Below are positions 38,587-46,679 of a stretch of 64,000 nt of DNA, one piece after another (position 1 is the stretch's first letter; each line of letters begins with the position of its first letter). A program made the translations under genes and the position numbers. Under the pieces are notes generated by a model. The model did not search any database and was not told the DNA's origin. It was given only the letters and a program-made list of their open reading frames with translations. The stretch covers positions 62,001 to 126,000 of the forward strand of contig NZ_JALNMH010000001.1 of NCBI RefSeq assembly GCF_023156535.1, in the 5' to 3' direction. The stretch comes from Pseudomarimonas salicorniae. GTDB taxonomy: Bacteria; Pseudomonadota; Gammaproteobacteria; Xanthomonadales; Xanthomonadaceae.

Positions 38587-40608
38587 TCAGGGCCGCACAG
38601 GGTACCCCAGGGCGCTGGCCTCGTCGGCCAGCGGGGCCAGATGCGGTCCGAGCTGGGCGGCGTAGTCCTTCCAGCGGCCGATGGCCCGCCGGTACACCGG
38701 CTCGGCGACCTGCTGGTAGCTGTTGGTGGCAATCCGTCCACGCCCGGCCAGGCGCCGCGCAGGATCGAGGGCGCCGATATCCAGCACCACGTCGAGCCAA
38801 CCCCCGAGCGCCTCCAGGGCCTGCGCCGGAGACTCCACCAGATGCTCATAGTCGAGGCGGTGATGCGGTGCGCGGAAATCGCTGGCCATGCGCCGCCATC
38901 GGGCCAGCAGGGCGGCGCAGGTCCGCGCCGAGGCATCCAGCGAGTCGAAATGGATGAAGGCCTCGGTCGGTACGTACTGCTGCATGAAGTTGCTCAGCAT
39001 GACGTCGAAGGGATGACGGGCCACGAACAGGATGCCGGCCTCGGGGAACAACCAGCGCAGCGCTGGCAGGTCCAGGAAGCGGAGCGGGAGTTTGTCGACC
39101 ACGACGCGCGGCGTGGCGCCCGGGATGAAGCGCTGGGCGAGATCGACATACTGGCCTCGCAGACGGGCAATCTCCGGGGCACCAAGATCGAGCAGCCCGT
39201 CCAGCCAAGGCTGCGGCAGCGCCTGCAGGACGCTCTCCACGGTCGGCTTCTCTTCGATGGCGGCGAAGCCCGGTTGGGCGTCGAGCACGGTGTCGAGCAG
39301 AGTGGTTCCCGAGCGCGGCAATCCGACCAGAAACACCAGGGAAAAGGGCAGCGGCGGAAGCGGTTCGTCGAATCCGCGCCGCAGCATCGCTCCGTTCTCG
39401 TCGAGCCAGGTGTCCAGCGCCGCAAGACGACGGTCGAAAGCGCCGGAATCGATCCCTCGGCGGCGCGGGCTCCGCGCAGCCAATCGATGGCCATTGTTGA
39501 AGGCCGAGATGGCCGCCTCGCACTCGCCGGCGCGATCATGCAGCAGCCCACGCTCGAACCAGTAGACCTGCGCATCGCGCGGCATCAGCCGCTGCGGCTG
39601 GATCTGCGCCAGGGCGCGGCGGGCCTGTTCAAGATCGGCGGCACGGCGGGAGATCTTGGCCGCCTCGATAAGCAGTCGCGGGTGGCCCGGGGCCGCGGCC
39701 AGCGCTTCGGGAAGCAGCGACCGGGCCTCGTCCACCCGGTTCGCCTGCTCAAGCAGGCCGATCAGTTCGGCCGCGGTATCCGGATCGCGCGGATCGAGCT
39801 CCCGTGCGCGGCGCAGATGATGTTCGGCCTCAGCATCACGCAACTGCTCGTTAAGCAGGCTGCCCAGATAGTAGTGTCCGGTGGGGCTGTCCGGGCTGAG
39901 CGCAATGACCCTTCGATAGCTGGCCTGCGCCTCTGCCGCCGCGCCCGCCATGTGCTGGCTGAGGCCCCGGTTTAGCCAGGCCTCTGGATCATCGGGACGC
40001 AACGACAGGCATTGGTCGAAGGCGGCCAGGGCCGCCTCGGGGCGCTCGCGAAGCAGTTCGGTGACGCCAAGATTGAACTGCGCGGCGTGCAAACCTGGCG
40101 CGGCGCGCACAACCGCCTGGTACTGGCTGGCCGCCTCATCGAAGCGGGCCAGCGCACGCAACACGTGGGCCAGGCTGCAGCGCGCCTCGAGAAAGTCCGG
40201 AGCAAGGCCGATCACCTGCTGGAGCATGCCCAGCGCCTGCTCCTGGCGACCGAGGTTGAACAGGGCCCGGGCCATGTGGTGCTGGGCCGTGACCGAGCCC
40301 GGATCGAGCTGCAGCGCAGCCTTGAACAGGGGGAGTGCCGCGGGAACCTCACCGGCCAGCATCTCGGCAACTCCCGCGGCGACCTTGGCCTCGGCCGGCG
40401 AGGCGGTTGCACTGGCCGCGAGCCAGCGACGGGCCCGTTCAACGTCGCGCGCAAGCACGGCCCGCTCCCTCAGCCGGATGGCGCAGGAAGGGTCGGTCGC
40501 CTCGGCCTCCCAGAGCGCGAGCGCACGATCCTCGTCGCCGGCGGCCACGGCTTCGTTCCCGGCCTGGAGCGTCGTTCGCGCCGGCCCTTGATCAGCGTGA
40601 CTGTGCAT
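38587..40608 (-). CDS. large TPR-repeat sulfotransferase
   Basis: 673 residues. The first ~400 residues are at least eight TPR units (for example ALGMLQQVIGLAPDFLEARC, VRAAPGLHAAQFNLGVTELL, CLSLRPDDPEAWLNRGLSQH). The C-terminal sulfotransferase domain has FLVGLPRSGTTLLDTVLDAQ as the PAPS loop and GILFVARHPFDVMLSNFMQQ as the 3'-phosphate motif. It follows the TonB receptor gene, separated by a terminator, and precedes the 2OG oxygenase gene by 59 bases. Likely modifies an exported or outer-membrane protein (inference). Confidence 0.9.
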   Translation of the reverse strand: MHSHADQGPARTTLQAGNEAVAAGDEDRALALWEAEATDPSCAIRLRERAVLARDVERARRWLAASATASPAEAKVAAGVAEMLAGEVPAALPLFKAALQLDPGSVTAQHHMARALFNLGRQEQALGMLQQVIGLAPDFLEARCSLAHVLRALARFDEAASQYQAVVRAAPGLHAAQFNLGVTELLRERPEAALAAFDQCLSLRPDDPEAWLNRGLSQHMAGAAAEAQASYRRVIALSPDSPTGHYYLGSLLNEQLRDAEAEHHLRRARELDPRDPDTAAELIGLLEQANRVDEARSLLPEALAAAPGHPRLLIEAAKISRRAADLEQARRALAQIQPQRLMPRDAQVYWFERGLLHDRAGECEAAISAFNNGHRLAARSPRRRGIDSGAFDRRLAALDTWLDENGAMLRRGFDEPLPPLPFSLVFLVGLPRSGTTLLDTVLDAQPGFAAIEEKPTVESVLQALPQPWLDGLLDLGAPEIARLRGQYVDLAQRFIPGATPRVVVDKLPLRFLDLPALRWLFPEAGILFVARHPFDVMLSNFMQQYVPTEAFIHFDSLDASARTCAALLARWRRMASDFRAPHHRLDYEHLVESPAQALEALGGWLDVVLDIGALDPARRLAGRGRIATNSYQQVAEPVYRRAIGRWKDYAAQLGPHLAPLADEASALGYPVRP

Positions 40609-40712
40609 GGCGCGGATTATCGCGGATCTTCGGCACCTGCTGCAGATCGCGCGGCCGAAAACCGCTGGCGGACCGCATCCTCGGCGCGGCCCCCACGGGC
40701 TACCTGAGGCCC

Positions 40713-40742
40713 AGAAAAAGAAAGGGCCCCGAGGGGCCCTTT
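40713..40742 (-). terminator. rho-independent terminator of the TonB-receptor gene
   Basis: On the minus strand AAAGGGCCCC, a three-base loop and GGGGCCCTTT form a 10-base stem followed by CTTTTTCTG. It ends the 40770-43460 transcript, 28 bases past the stop codon. Confidence 0.9.
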
Positions 40743-40769
40743 CCGGTACAGCACTTCAACCGAACTTGA

Positions 40770-43460
40770 TTAGAAGTTCTGGGTGTAGCGGACGTACGGC
40801 ACGCGGCCGTAACCGTCATACAGGTTGAAGTTGAAGCCACGACCACCCGGATCCAGCGGGTCGAGCACCGGATCCTTGTCGGCGATGTTGTTCACGCCAA
40901 CGGTGACCTTGCCGTTCCACGGCGCGCTCCAGGTCGCCTGCAGGTCGTGGGTGGTCCACGACGGCAGGGTGCGGCTGTAACCGTAGTCGCTGCCACCGCC
41001 ACGCACGTTCAGGCCGGCGTTGGAGATGGTGCTGTCGACGTGGTTCAGGTTCCAGGCGAAGTTGAAGTCGCCGAAGGTCCACTGGGTAGCCAGGGTGGCG
41101 CGGAACTCGGGGTAGCCCGGGTCGTTGACCAGATTGCGGCCGCCGTCGAACGAGTAGTCATCGACATAGCCGAGCTGCAGCTGGTTGGCCAGCTGGCCCC
41201 AGTCAGCCAGGTCGAAGGTGGTGCGGATGTTGAAGTCCAGACCACTGGTCTCGAGCGTACCGCGGTTGGCGAAGCCACGCTGGATGTACAGGATGGCGCC
41301 GGTGCCCGGATCACGCGCGATACCGAGGCCGTTCGACGGCACCGGCGGGTTCACGTTGATCGGCAGGGTGCCCACGCCAGCCGGGCAGGGCTGCGCGCCG
41401 CTGGTGCAGCTGATGATCAGGGCCGAGGAGATCGCCGAGATGCGGTTCTCGATCTCGATGTTGTAGTAGTCAACCGACATGTTCAGCCAGTCGGTGGCAT
41501 CCCACACCAGACCGAACGAGTACTGATCGGACTGCTCCGAGTTCAGGTTCGGGTTGGCGATCACGTAGGCGCTGATCTGGGTCTGGCAGCCCGGCGGCTG
41601 GCCGAAGGACACGCAGGTCTGCGGATCGTTGACGCCATCGGCCGAGAAGGTGGCCTGCTGGGTCAGGATGTCCAGGGTCGGAGCGCGGAAGCCCTGACCG
41701 TACGAACCACGCAGGGTGACCGTGTCCAGCGGCTGGAAGCGGACCGAAACCTTCGGCGAGGTGTCGGAGCCGTAGTCGCTGTAGTCGTCGCGGCGGGCCG
41801 CGATGGAGACCTCGAGGTTCGACATGATCGGCAGCAGCAGCTCGCCGAACAGGGCGTTGACGTCACGGTCGCCGGCAGCGGTGTTGCCCGCCGAACCCAC
41901 GATCTGGCCCGAGGAGGACAGGGTGTCGTAGATGTCGAAGAACTCTTCCTTGCGGTACTCGACGCCGACCGCCAGGCCGGCGGTGCCGCCGCCCATCTCG
42001 AACAGGTCCATGTTGGCGATCGCGAACAGCTCTTCGAACTTGGTGCCCGAATCGCGGTTGATGGTGGCGATCATCGAATCAAGGACCGAACGCGGATTGC
42101 CGAACGGATCGTAGATGTTGTACCGGCCGCTGGCGATGAACTGCTGGGCCAGGCCGCCGACCACGTAGTTGCGACCCAGGTCGAGGTACTTGACCTCGGA
42201 GCTGCGCGCGCCGACGTCGAGGTAGACGTCGCCGATGCGGCCCTGGAAGCCAGCCTGGTAGTCGTAGGCCACTTCTTCGGTGAAGGTGTCACGGTTGCCG
42301 AGGGCGGCGAAGCGGTGACGGAAGAAGTACGGCACGGTGGCGTCGTAGCCGGCGTTCGGGAAGCGAACGGCCGGGTGGTTCGGCGAGCCGACCGGCAGGA
42401 ACGGCTGGCCGCCCGGGAACGGCGAGGACGGAACCGGCGCGTAGCGGCCGAAGGTCTTCAGGCGGCTGACGGTCGCATTCAGGTAGGTCGACCAGTCGTC
42501 GTTGATCTGGTACTGGCCACGGGCGAAGGTCGACTCGTTGCGGACCTCGGCCTCGTCGGCGGCGACGAAGGTGAAGTCGTAGAAGCAGCGGCTGGTCGAG
42601 CCCGAACCGCCACGGAAGAAGCCGTTGCTGTTACAGGCGAAGCCCGGCAGCGCGGAACCGTTGGTCGGATGAGCGACGAAGGAGCCCGGGGAGAACCCGT
42701 ACAGGGTGCCCGGAGCCGGACGCGCGTTGATCAGGTTGGCGCCGAAGGTGGACACGCCACCCGACGACCAGGGACGGTCGCGCTGGAAGATGATGCCGCG
42801 GTTGTTGTAGGAGATACCGGCCAGCATGGTGCCACGGTCGCCCGAGGCGCCGAAGATGATCGAGCCCTCTTCGGTCTCGCCGCCTTCACGCTTCGGGTTG
42901 CCCGCGCCGATGGTCATCTCGACGCCGTTGAAGTCCTTGCGGGTGATGATGTTCACCACGCCGCCGATGGCGTCGGTACCGTAGATGGCGGACGCGCCGT
43001 CGGACAGGATTTCAATGCGCTCGACCGCGGCCAGCGGGATCGAGTTCAGGTTCTGGCCCTGGCCCGCGGACGGGGCGATCGGGGCGCGACGGCCGTCGAT
43101 CAGGATCAGGGTGCGCGCCGAGCCCAGGCCACGCAGGCTGAGGGCGGCGAAGCTCTGGGCCGAGCTGCCCGACTGCGGGCGGAACGAGCCGAAGCTGTTG
43201 AAGGTGGTGTTGCGGAGGAAGTCGGCAACGGAGATGTCGCCGGACACTTCCAGCTGCTGACGGTCGATCACGGTGACCGGCAGGGCACCTTCGACGTCGG
43301 CACGCTTGATGCGCGAACCGGTGACTTCGATGCGGTCCAGGGTGGCCGCGTCGTCATCCTGCGCGATGGCAGGAGCGGCAGTGAGGCCGAGGAGGCCCAC
43401 GGCACCAGCCGCGAGGCCATAGCGCACGGCGTCGCTCAGCAGATTACGGTTGAAATTCAT
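40770..43460 (-). CDS. TonB-dependent outer-membrane receptor
   Basis: 896 residues. Signal peptide (GLAAGAVGLLGLTAAPAIAQ), a TonB-box-like stretch DRIEVTGSRI, a plug domain (PVTVIDRQQLEVSGDISVAD, SLRGLGSARTLILIDGRR, ASAIYGTDAIGGVVNIITR) and a 22-strand-type barrel ending WNGKVTVGVNNIADKDPV and PYVRYTQNF with terminal Phe for BAM insertion. A GGAGAG Shine-Dalgarno precedes the ATG. Ligand cannot be read; there is no adjacent siderophore or sugar catabolism gene. Downstream genes are two TPR-sulfotransferases and an oxygenase. A terminator follows. Confidence 0.95.
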   Translation of the reverse strand: MNFNRNLLSDAVRYGLAAGAVGLLGLTAAPAIAQDDDAATLDRIEVTGSRIKRADVEGALPVTVIDRQQLEVSGDISVADFLRNTTFNSFGSFRPQSGSSAQSFAALSLRGLGSARTLILIDGRRAPIAPSAGQGQNLNSIPLAAVERIEILSDGASAIYGTDAIGGVVNIITRKDFNGVEMTIGAGNPKREGGETEEGSIIFGASGDRGTMLAGISYNNRGIIFQRDRPWSSGGVSTFGANLINARPAPGTLYGFSPGSFVAHPTNGSALPGFACNSNGFFRGGSGSTSRCFYDFTFVAADEAEVRNESTFARGQYQINDDWSTYLNATVSRLKTFGRYAPVPSSPFPGGQPFLPVGSPNHPAVRFPNAGYDATVPYFFRHRFAALGNRDTFTEEVAYDYQAGFQGRIGDVYLDVGARSSEVKYLDLGRNYVVGGLAQQFIASGRYNIYDPFGNPRSVLDSMIATINRDSGTKFEELFAIANMDLFEMGGGTAGLAVGVEYRKEEFFDIYDTLSSSGQIVGSAGNTAAGDRDVNALFGELLLPIMSNLEVSIAARRDDYSDYGSDTSPKVSVRFQPLDTVTLRGSYGQGFRAPTLDILTQQATFSADGVNDPQTCVSFGQPPGCQTQISAYVIANPNLNSEQSDQYSFGLVWDATDWLNMSVDYYNIEIENRISAISSALIISCTSGAQPCPAGVGTLPINVNPPVPSNGLGIARDPGTGAILYIQRGFANRGTLETSGLDFNIRTTFDLADWGQLANQLQLGYVDDYSFDGGRNLVNDPGYPEFRATLATQWTFGDFNFAWNLNHVDSTISNAGLNVRGGGSDYGYSRTLPSWTTHDLQATWSAPWNGKVTVGVNNIADKDPVLDPLDPGGRGFNFNLYDGYGRVPYVRYTQNF

Positions 43461-43646
43461 TCGTTCTCTCCAACGTCAGAGGATCAAACACAGTTCGGGA
43501 CAAAGACCTTCCATTCCTTGGAAGTGCCGGGCGCACAGGGCATGACCTAGAGCAAAGACTCGGCAGCGCCGGAGTCTATCAACAAATATTTAACGGTGGA
43601 ATCCCTGCAACGAGCCGTTGCTTTTGCGCAACAGTTTTCCCCGGAA

Positions 43647-43676
43647 ACGAAAAGACCCGCTTTCGCGGGCCTTTTC
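43647..43676 (-). terminator. rho-independent terminator of the DUF4097 operon
   Basis: On the minus strand AAAAGGCCCGC-GAAA-GCGGGTCTTTT forms a stable stem with a GNRA-type loop, followed by CGTTTC. It ends the sigma/anti-sigma/DUF4097 transcript 20 bases after the DUF4097 stop. Confidence 0.85.
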
Positions 43677-43695
43677 AAAGCCATTGAAGGGAAAA

Positions 43696-44619
43696 CTATT
43701 TCAAGCGAAACCGCACGTTGCCGGAAAACGACTCGAGGCGCAGGTCGGCTTCGCCAGCCCCCAGCCGGTGGTTCAAGCGGGCCCCGGGACCGTACTCCTC
43801 CTTCTCTACCTTGCCGACCGCGCTGTCGATGCGGCCGCTGAAGGTTTCGATGCGCAGGGCCGCCGAGGCGTCGCTGGGCAGGCTGACCACGACGTCCCCG
43901 CTGAGGCTGTTGATGACCGCGCGGGCGGCGCCATCGAGCGCGGCGTCGAGCAGCACATCGCCGGACACCACGCTGACCCGGGCGTCCTTGAGCCGGCCCT
44001 GCGGCTGCAGGTCGAGGTCGCCGGAGACCGACTCCGCCTTGAGCCGGCCGTTGACGATGCCGCGCAGCTCGATGTCGCCGCTGACGCTCTCCAGGTCCAG
44101 CTCGGTGGCCGCGCCAAGGTCCAGGGTGATGTCGCCGCTGACCGAATCGGCCTCGACCTCGGGGCTGGCCGAGGTGGCACGGACGCGGCCGCTGACCGTT
44201 TCCAACGACAGTCGCGGGCCATCGACGTTGTCGACCTCGATGCTGGCGCTGACCGTGGAGACGCTCAGGGAGACTCCGCGCGGCAGCTCGATCCGCAGAT
44301 CGGAGTCGCCGACCGCGCCGCCGCCCCACCAGCTTCTCCAGCCCCCGCCCGACTCCGGGTAGTCGACCTTGATCTTCAGGCGGCGCTCATCCCCTTCCAC
44401 CTCGAGCTTGCGCGCACCCTCGCCCAGCCGTCCGCGGATCACGATGCCATCGATGTCGCTGCCGGTGACGGTGATGCTGCCCTGCATGTTCTGGATCTCG
44501 ACGCTGGCGTCGGCGTCCAGGCTCCGGCGTTCGTCGATGTCTTCCTGGGCGAGTGCCAGGGGGGCGTTGAGCGCCAGCAGGGCGAAGCAGGCCGCGGCGC
44601 GGGTCAGTGTGATGTTCAT
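43696..44619 (-). CDS. DUF4097-like secreted beta-repeat protein
   Basis: 307 residues. Signal peptide (LTRAAACFALLALNAPLALA) and then a beta-helix-like repeat with recurring VSGD motifs (VSGDITLDLGA, VSGDIELRG, VSGDLDLQPQ, VSGDVLLDA, LSGDVVVSL, FSGRIDSAV). This is the putative-adhesin DUF4097 pattern. The last residues FSGNVRFRLK resemble an ending beta strand. It follows the ECF sigma and anti-sigma genes by 19 bases, so it may be a stress-response envelope product. Confidence 0.88.
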   Translation of the reverse strand: MNITLTRAAACFALLALNAPLALAQEDIDERRSLDADASVEIQNMQGSITVTGSDIDGIVIRGRLGEGARKLEVEGDERRLKIKVDYPESGGGWRSWWGGGAVGDSDLRIELPRGVSLSVSTVSASIEVDNVDGPRLSLETVSGRVRATSASPEVEADSVSGDITLDLGAATELDLESVSGDIELRGIVNGRLKAESVSGDLDLQPQGRLKDARVSVVSGDVLLDAALDGAARAVINSLSGDVVVSLPSDASAALRIETFSGRIDSAVGKVEKEEYGPGARLNHRLGAGEADLRLESFSGNVRFRLK

Positions 44620-44638
44620 GGCGGGCTCCCGGTTGGAC

Positions 44639-45088
44639 TCAGCCCAGCGCGACGCGCTGGCTCAAGCGAAGACGATGATCGTAGGTGCGGCGGAGCTGGT
44701 GCAGTAGCTCGACCGATTGCGGATGGCTTTCCAGCGCGATGTGCAGCTGCTCGGCCTGACGCTCCAGCTGGTCGGCGGCCCCGCGCAGCGCGTCCGGCAG
44801 CGGCAGGTGGCCGACCTCGGCCAGCGCCGCACGGTACTGCACCGACATCGCGTCTGCCTCGCGCACCACCTCGCTGGCAAACCGGGCCGGCCCGGCAGGC
44901 GCGACCGGTCGCATGAGCACGAGCAGGGCAGGCAGCGCGACCAGCAGGCTGGCGGCCATGGCCAGCGGCAGCCAGGGCGCGCGGCGGCGCACGGGCAGGC
45001 GCGGCGCAATCTGCTGCCAAAGATCGTGCGGCGGCTGGCGCTCGGTACGCAGGGCGCGAAGCGATTGGCGCAGGGTGAAGTCGTTCAT
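44639..45088 (-). CDS. putative membrane anti-sigma factor
   Basis: 149 residues. The N-terminal ~40 residues are cytoplasmic and basic (TLRQSLRALRTERQPPHDLW), one membrane helix (APWLPLAMAASLLVALPALLV) and a helical C-terminal domain on the outside (LPDALRGAADQLERQAEQLH). It has no zinc-binding HxxxCxxC. The start ATG at 45088 overlaps the sigma stop codon (ATGA), marking it as the cognate regulator. Confidence 0.8.
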   Translation of the reverse strand: MNDFTLRQSLRALRTERQPPHDLWQQIAPRLPVRRRAPWLPLAMAASLLVALPALLVLMRPVAPAGPARFASEVVREADAMSVQYRAALAEVGHLPLPDALRGAADQLERQAEQLHIALESHPQSVELLHQLRRTYDHRLRLSQRVALG

Positions 45089-45651
45089 GATCTGTGTCCT
45101 TCCAGTCTTTGCCTCAGCAGCTGGCGGGCGCGATGCAGCTGCGCCTTGGAACTGCCGACCGCCATGCCGAGCCCGCCGGCGATCTCATCGTGAGTCCAGC
45201 CCTCGATGTCGTAGAGCACCAGCACCGCGCGAGCCCGGGGCGGCAGGCTGGCCACCGCGCGATCCAGATCCAGGCCGACTCCGGGACTCGTCAGCGGGGC
45301 GGCGACCTGGGCAAGCGCGGCGTCGTCGGTCTCGCGGTCCTCGCCGGCGCTGCGTGAGCGCAGGTCCATCATCGCTGCGTTCACCGCCACACGGTATAGC
45401 CAGGTGCCGAACGCGGCCTCGCCGCGAAAGTCCGGCAGAGCCTGCCAGGCCTTGATGAAGGCCTCCTGGGTGAGCTCCTCGGCGCGTGCATGGTGGCCAC
45501 CGACCAGGCGCCAGATGGCGCCGTAGACCCGGCCCACATGGCGCCGGTAAAGCTGTTCGAACGCGCGACGGTCCCCGCGCGCTGCGCGGCCGACAGCAGC
45601 GGCCTCGTCGAAGGCTTCCAGGGTGTCGGCGGGGGCGCTCACGACCAGCAT
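45085..45651 (-). CDS. RpoE-like ECF sigma factor
   Basis: 188 residues with sigma2 (AFEQLYRRHVGRVYGAIWRL, ELTQEAFIKAWQALPDFRGE, FGTWLYRVAVNAAMMDLR) and sigma4 (LPPRARAVLVLYDIEGWTHDEIAGGLGMAVGSSKAQLHRAR). First gene of an operon with an anti-sigma and a DUF4097 protein. It probably responds to an envelope or oxidative cue and likely transcribes its own operon. Confidence 0.94.
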   Translation of the reverse strand: MLVVSAPADTLEAFDEAAAVGRAARGDRRAFEQLYRRHVGRVYGAIWRLVGGHHARAEELTQEAFIKAWQALPDFRGEAAFGTWLYRVAVNAAMMDLRSRSAGEDRETDDAALAQVAAPLTSPGVGLDLDRAVASLPPRARAVLVLYDIEGWTHDEIAGGLGMAVGSSKAQLHRARQLLRQRLEGHRS

Positions 45652-45683
45652 GATCGCTTGGATGCCCGGAGCGGGGCGAGGGT

Positions 45684-46604
45684 TTAAACGGCCCGGGACC
45701 GCGCCGGGCGGATCCCGGCGGCAATGCCGACCGTGGCGAAGTGGATATCGACGATGTCCTCGACCTGTTCGGCATAGCCGCCGGCCATGGCCACGGCGAC
45801 CGGAAGGCCCGCCGCGGCAAGGCGGCCGAGCACCAGGCGGTCGCGCTGGGCAAGCCCCGGCTTGCTCAGCGCAAGATGGCCCAGGCGATCACCGGCGAAG
45901 GGGTCGGCACCGGCGAGGTAGATCGCCGCTTCGGGCCGGGCGCGCTCGATCGCCTCGGGCAGCCAGCGGGCCAGCGCATCGAGATAGGCCGCATCACCCG
46001 TGCCGTCGGGCAGGGCCACGTCGAGATCCGATGGCGGTTTGACCGCCGGGTAGTTGCGCGCCGCATGCATGGAGAAAGTAAAGGTGTCGTCGTCGCCCGC
46101 GCAGAGCGCCGCGCTGCCGTCACCCTGGTGCACGTCGAGATCGACGATCAGCACCCGCGTGGCCAGCCCGTGGTGGCGGACATGGCGGGCGGCGACCACG
46201 GCGTCGTTGAACACGCAATACCCGCCACCTCGCGCATGCGCCGCGTGGTGAGTGCCGCCGGCCAGGTTGACCGCCACGCCGTCGCCGGCGATCGCGGCGC
46301 GCAGGGCGGCGATGGTCCCGCCCACCGAGCGGCGGGAGCGCTCGACCATGGCCGCCGACCACGGAAAGCCGATCCGCCGCATCATCGCCGCCTCCACCTC
46401 GCCCGCCAGCATGGCCCGCACGTAGTCGGGACAATGCACCCGGAGCAGGTCCTCGACCCCGGCGGGGGCCGGTTCGCGGAGGACGATGCCGAGCCTTGCC
46501 GAGGCGTCCGCGACGCGCTCATGGAGCAGCCGGTACTTGCTCATCGGAAAGCGGTGGCCTTCCGGCAGCGGCAGCTCGAAGTGATGGCAGTAGAAGGCAT
46601 CCAT
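45684..46604 (-). CDS. histone-deacetylase-family hydrolase
   Basis: 306 residues from the ATG at 46604 (MDAFYCHHFELPLPEGHRFP). The catalytic HHA of GGTHHAAHARGGGYCVFND and zinc ligands in LIVDLDVHQGDG and YLAGADPFAGDRLG are present. Bacterial members act on acetylpolyamines, acetylated proteins or similar amides; AcuC-type roles are one option. It lies between the ECF operon and pckG, on the same strand as both. Confidence 0.9.
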   Translation of the reverse strand: MDAFYCHHFELPLPEGHRFPMSKYRLLHERVADASARLGIVLREPAPAGVEDLLRVHCPDYVRAMLAGEVEAAMMRRIGFPWSAAMVERSRRSVGGTIAALRAAIAGDGVAVNLAGGTHHAAHARGGGYCVFNDAVVAARHVRHHGLATRVLIVDLDVHQGDGSAALCAGDDDTFTFSMHAARNYPAVKPPSDLDVALPDGTGDAAYLDALARWLPEAIERARPEAAIYLAGADPFAGDRLGHLALSKPGLAQRDRLVLGRLAAAGLPVAVAMAGGYAEQVEDIVDIHFATVGIAAGIRPARSRAV

Positions 46605-46679
46605 CGGCCAAGGATGCCGCAGCGATGGCGAAGGCCGCAGCAAGGCCGGCGGACTCCGCCGACCAGGCGGGAGCCCGGA

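Noticed and set aside
40947-43550. 867-residue open frame on the plus strand opposite the TonB receptor
   Set aside because: Composition is Val/Gly/Asp/Arg shadow coding typical of high-GC antisense frames, and the minus strand carries an obvious receptor.
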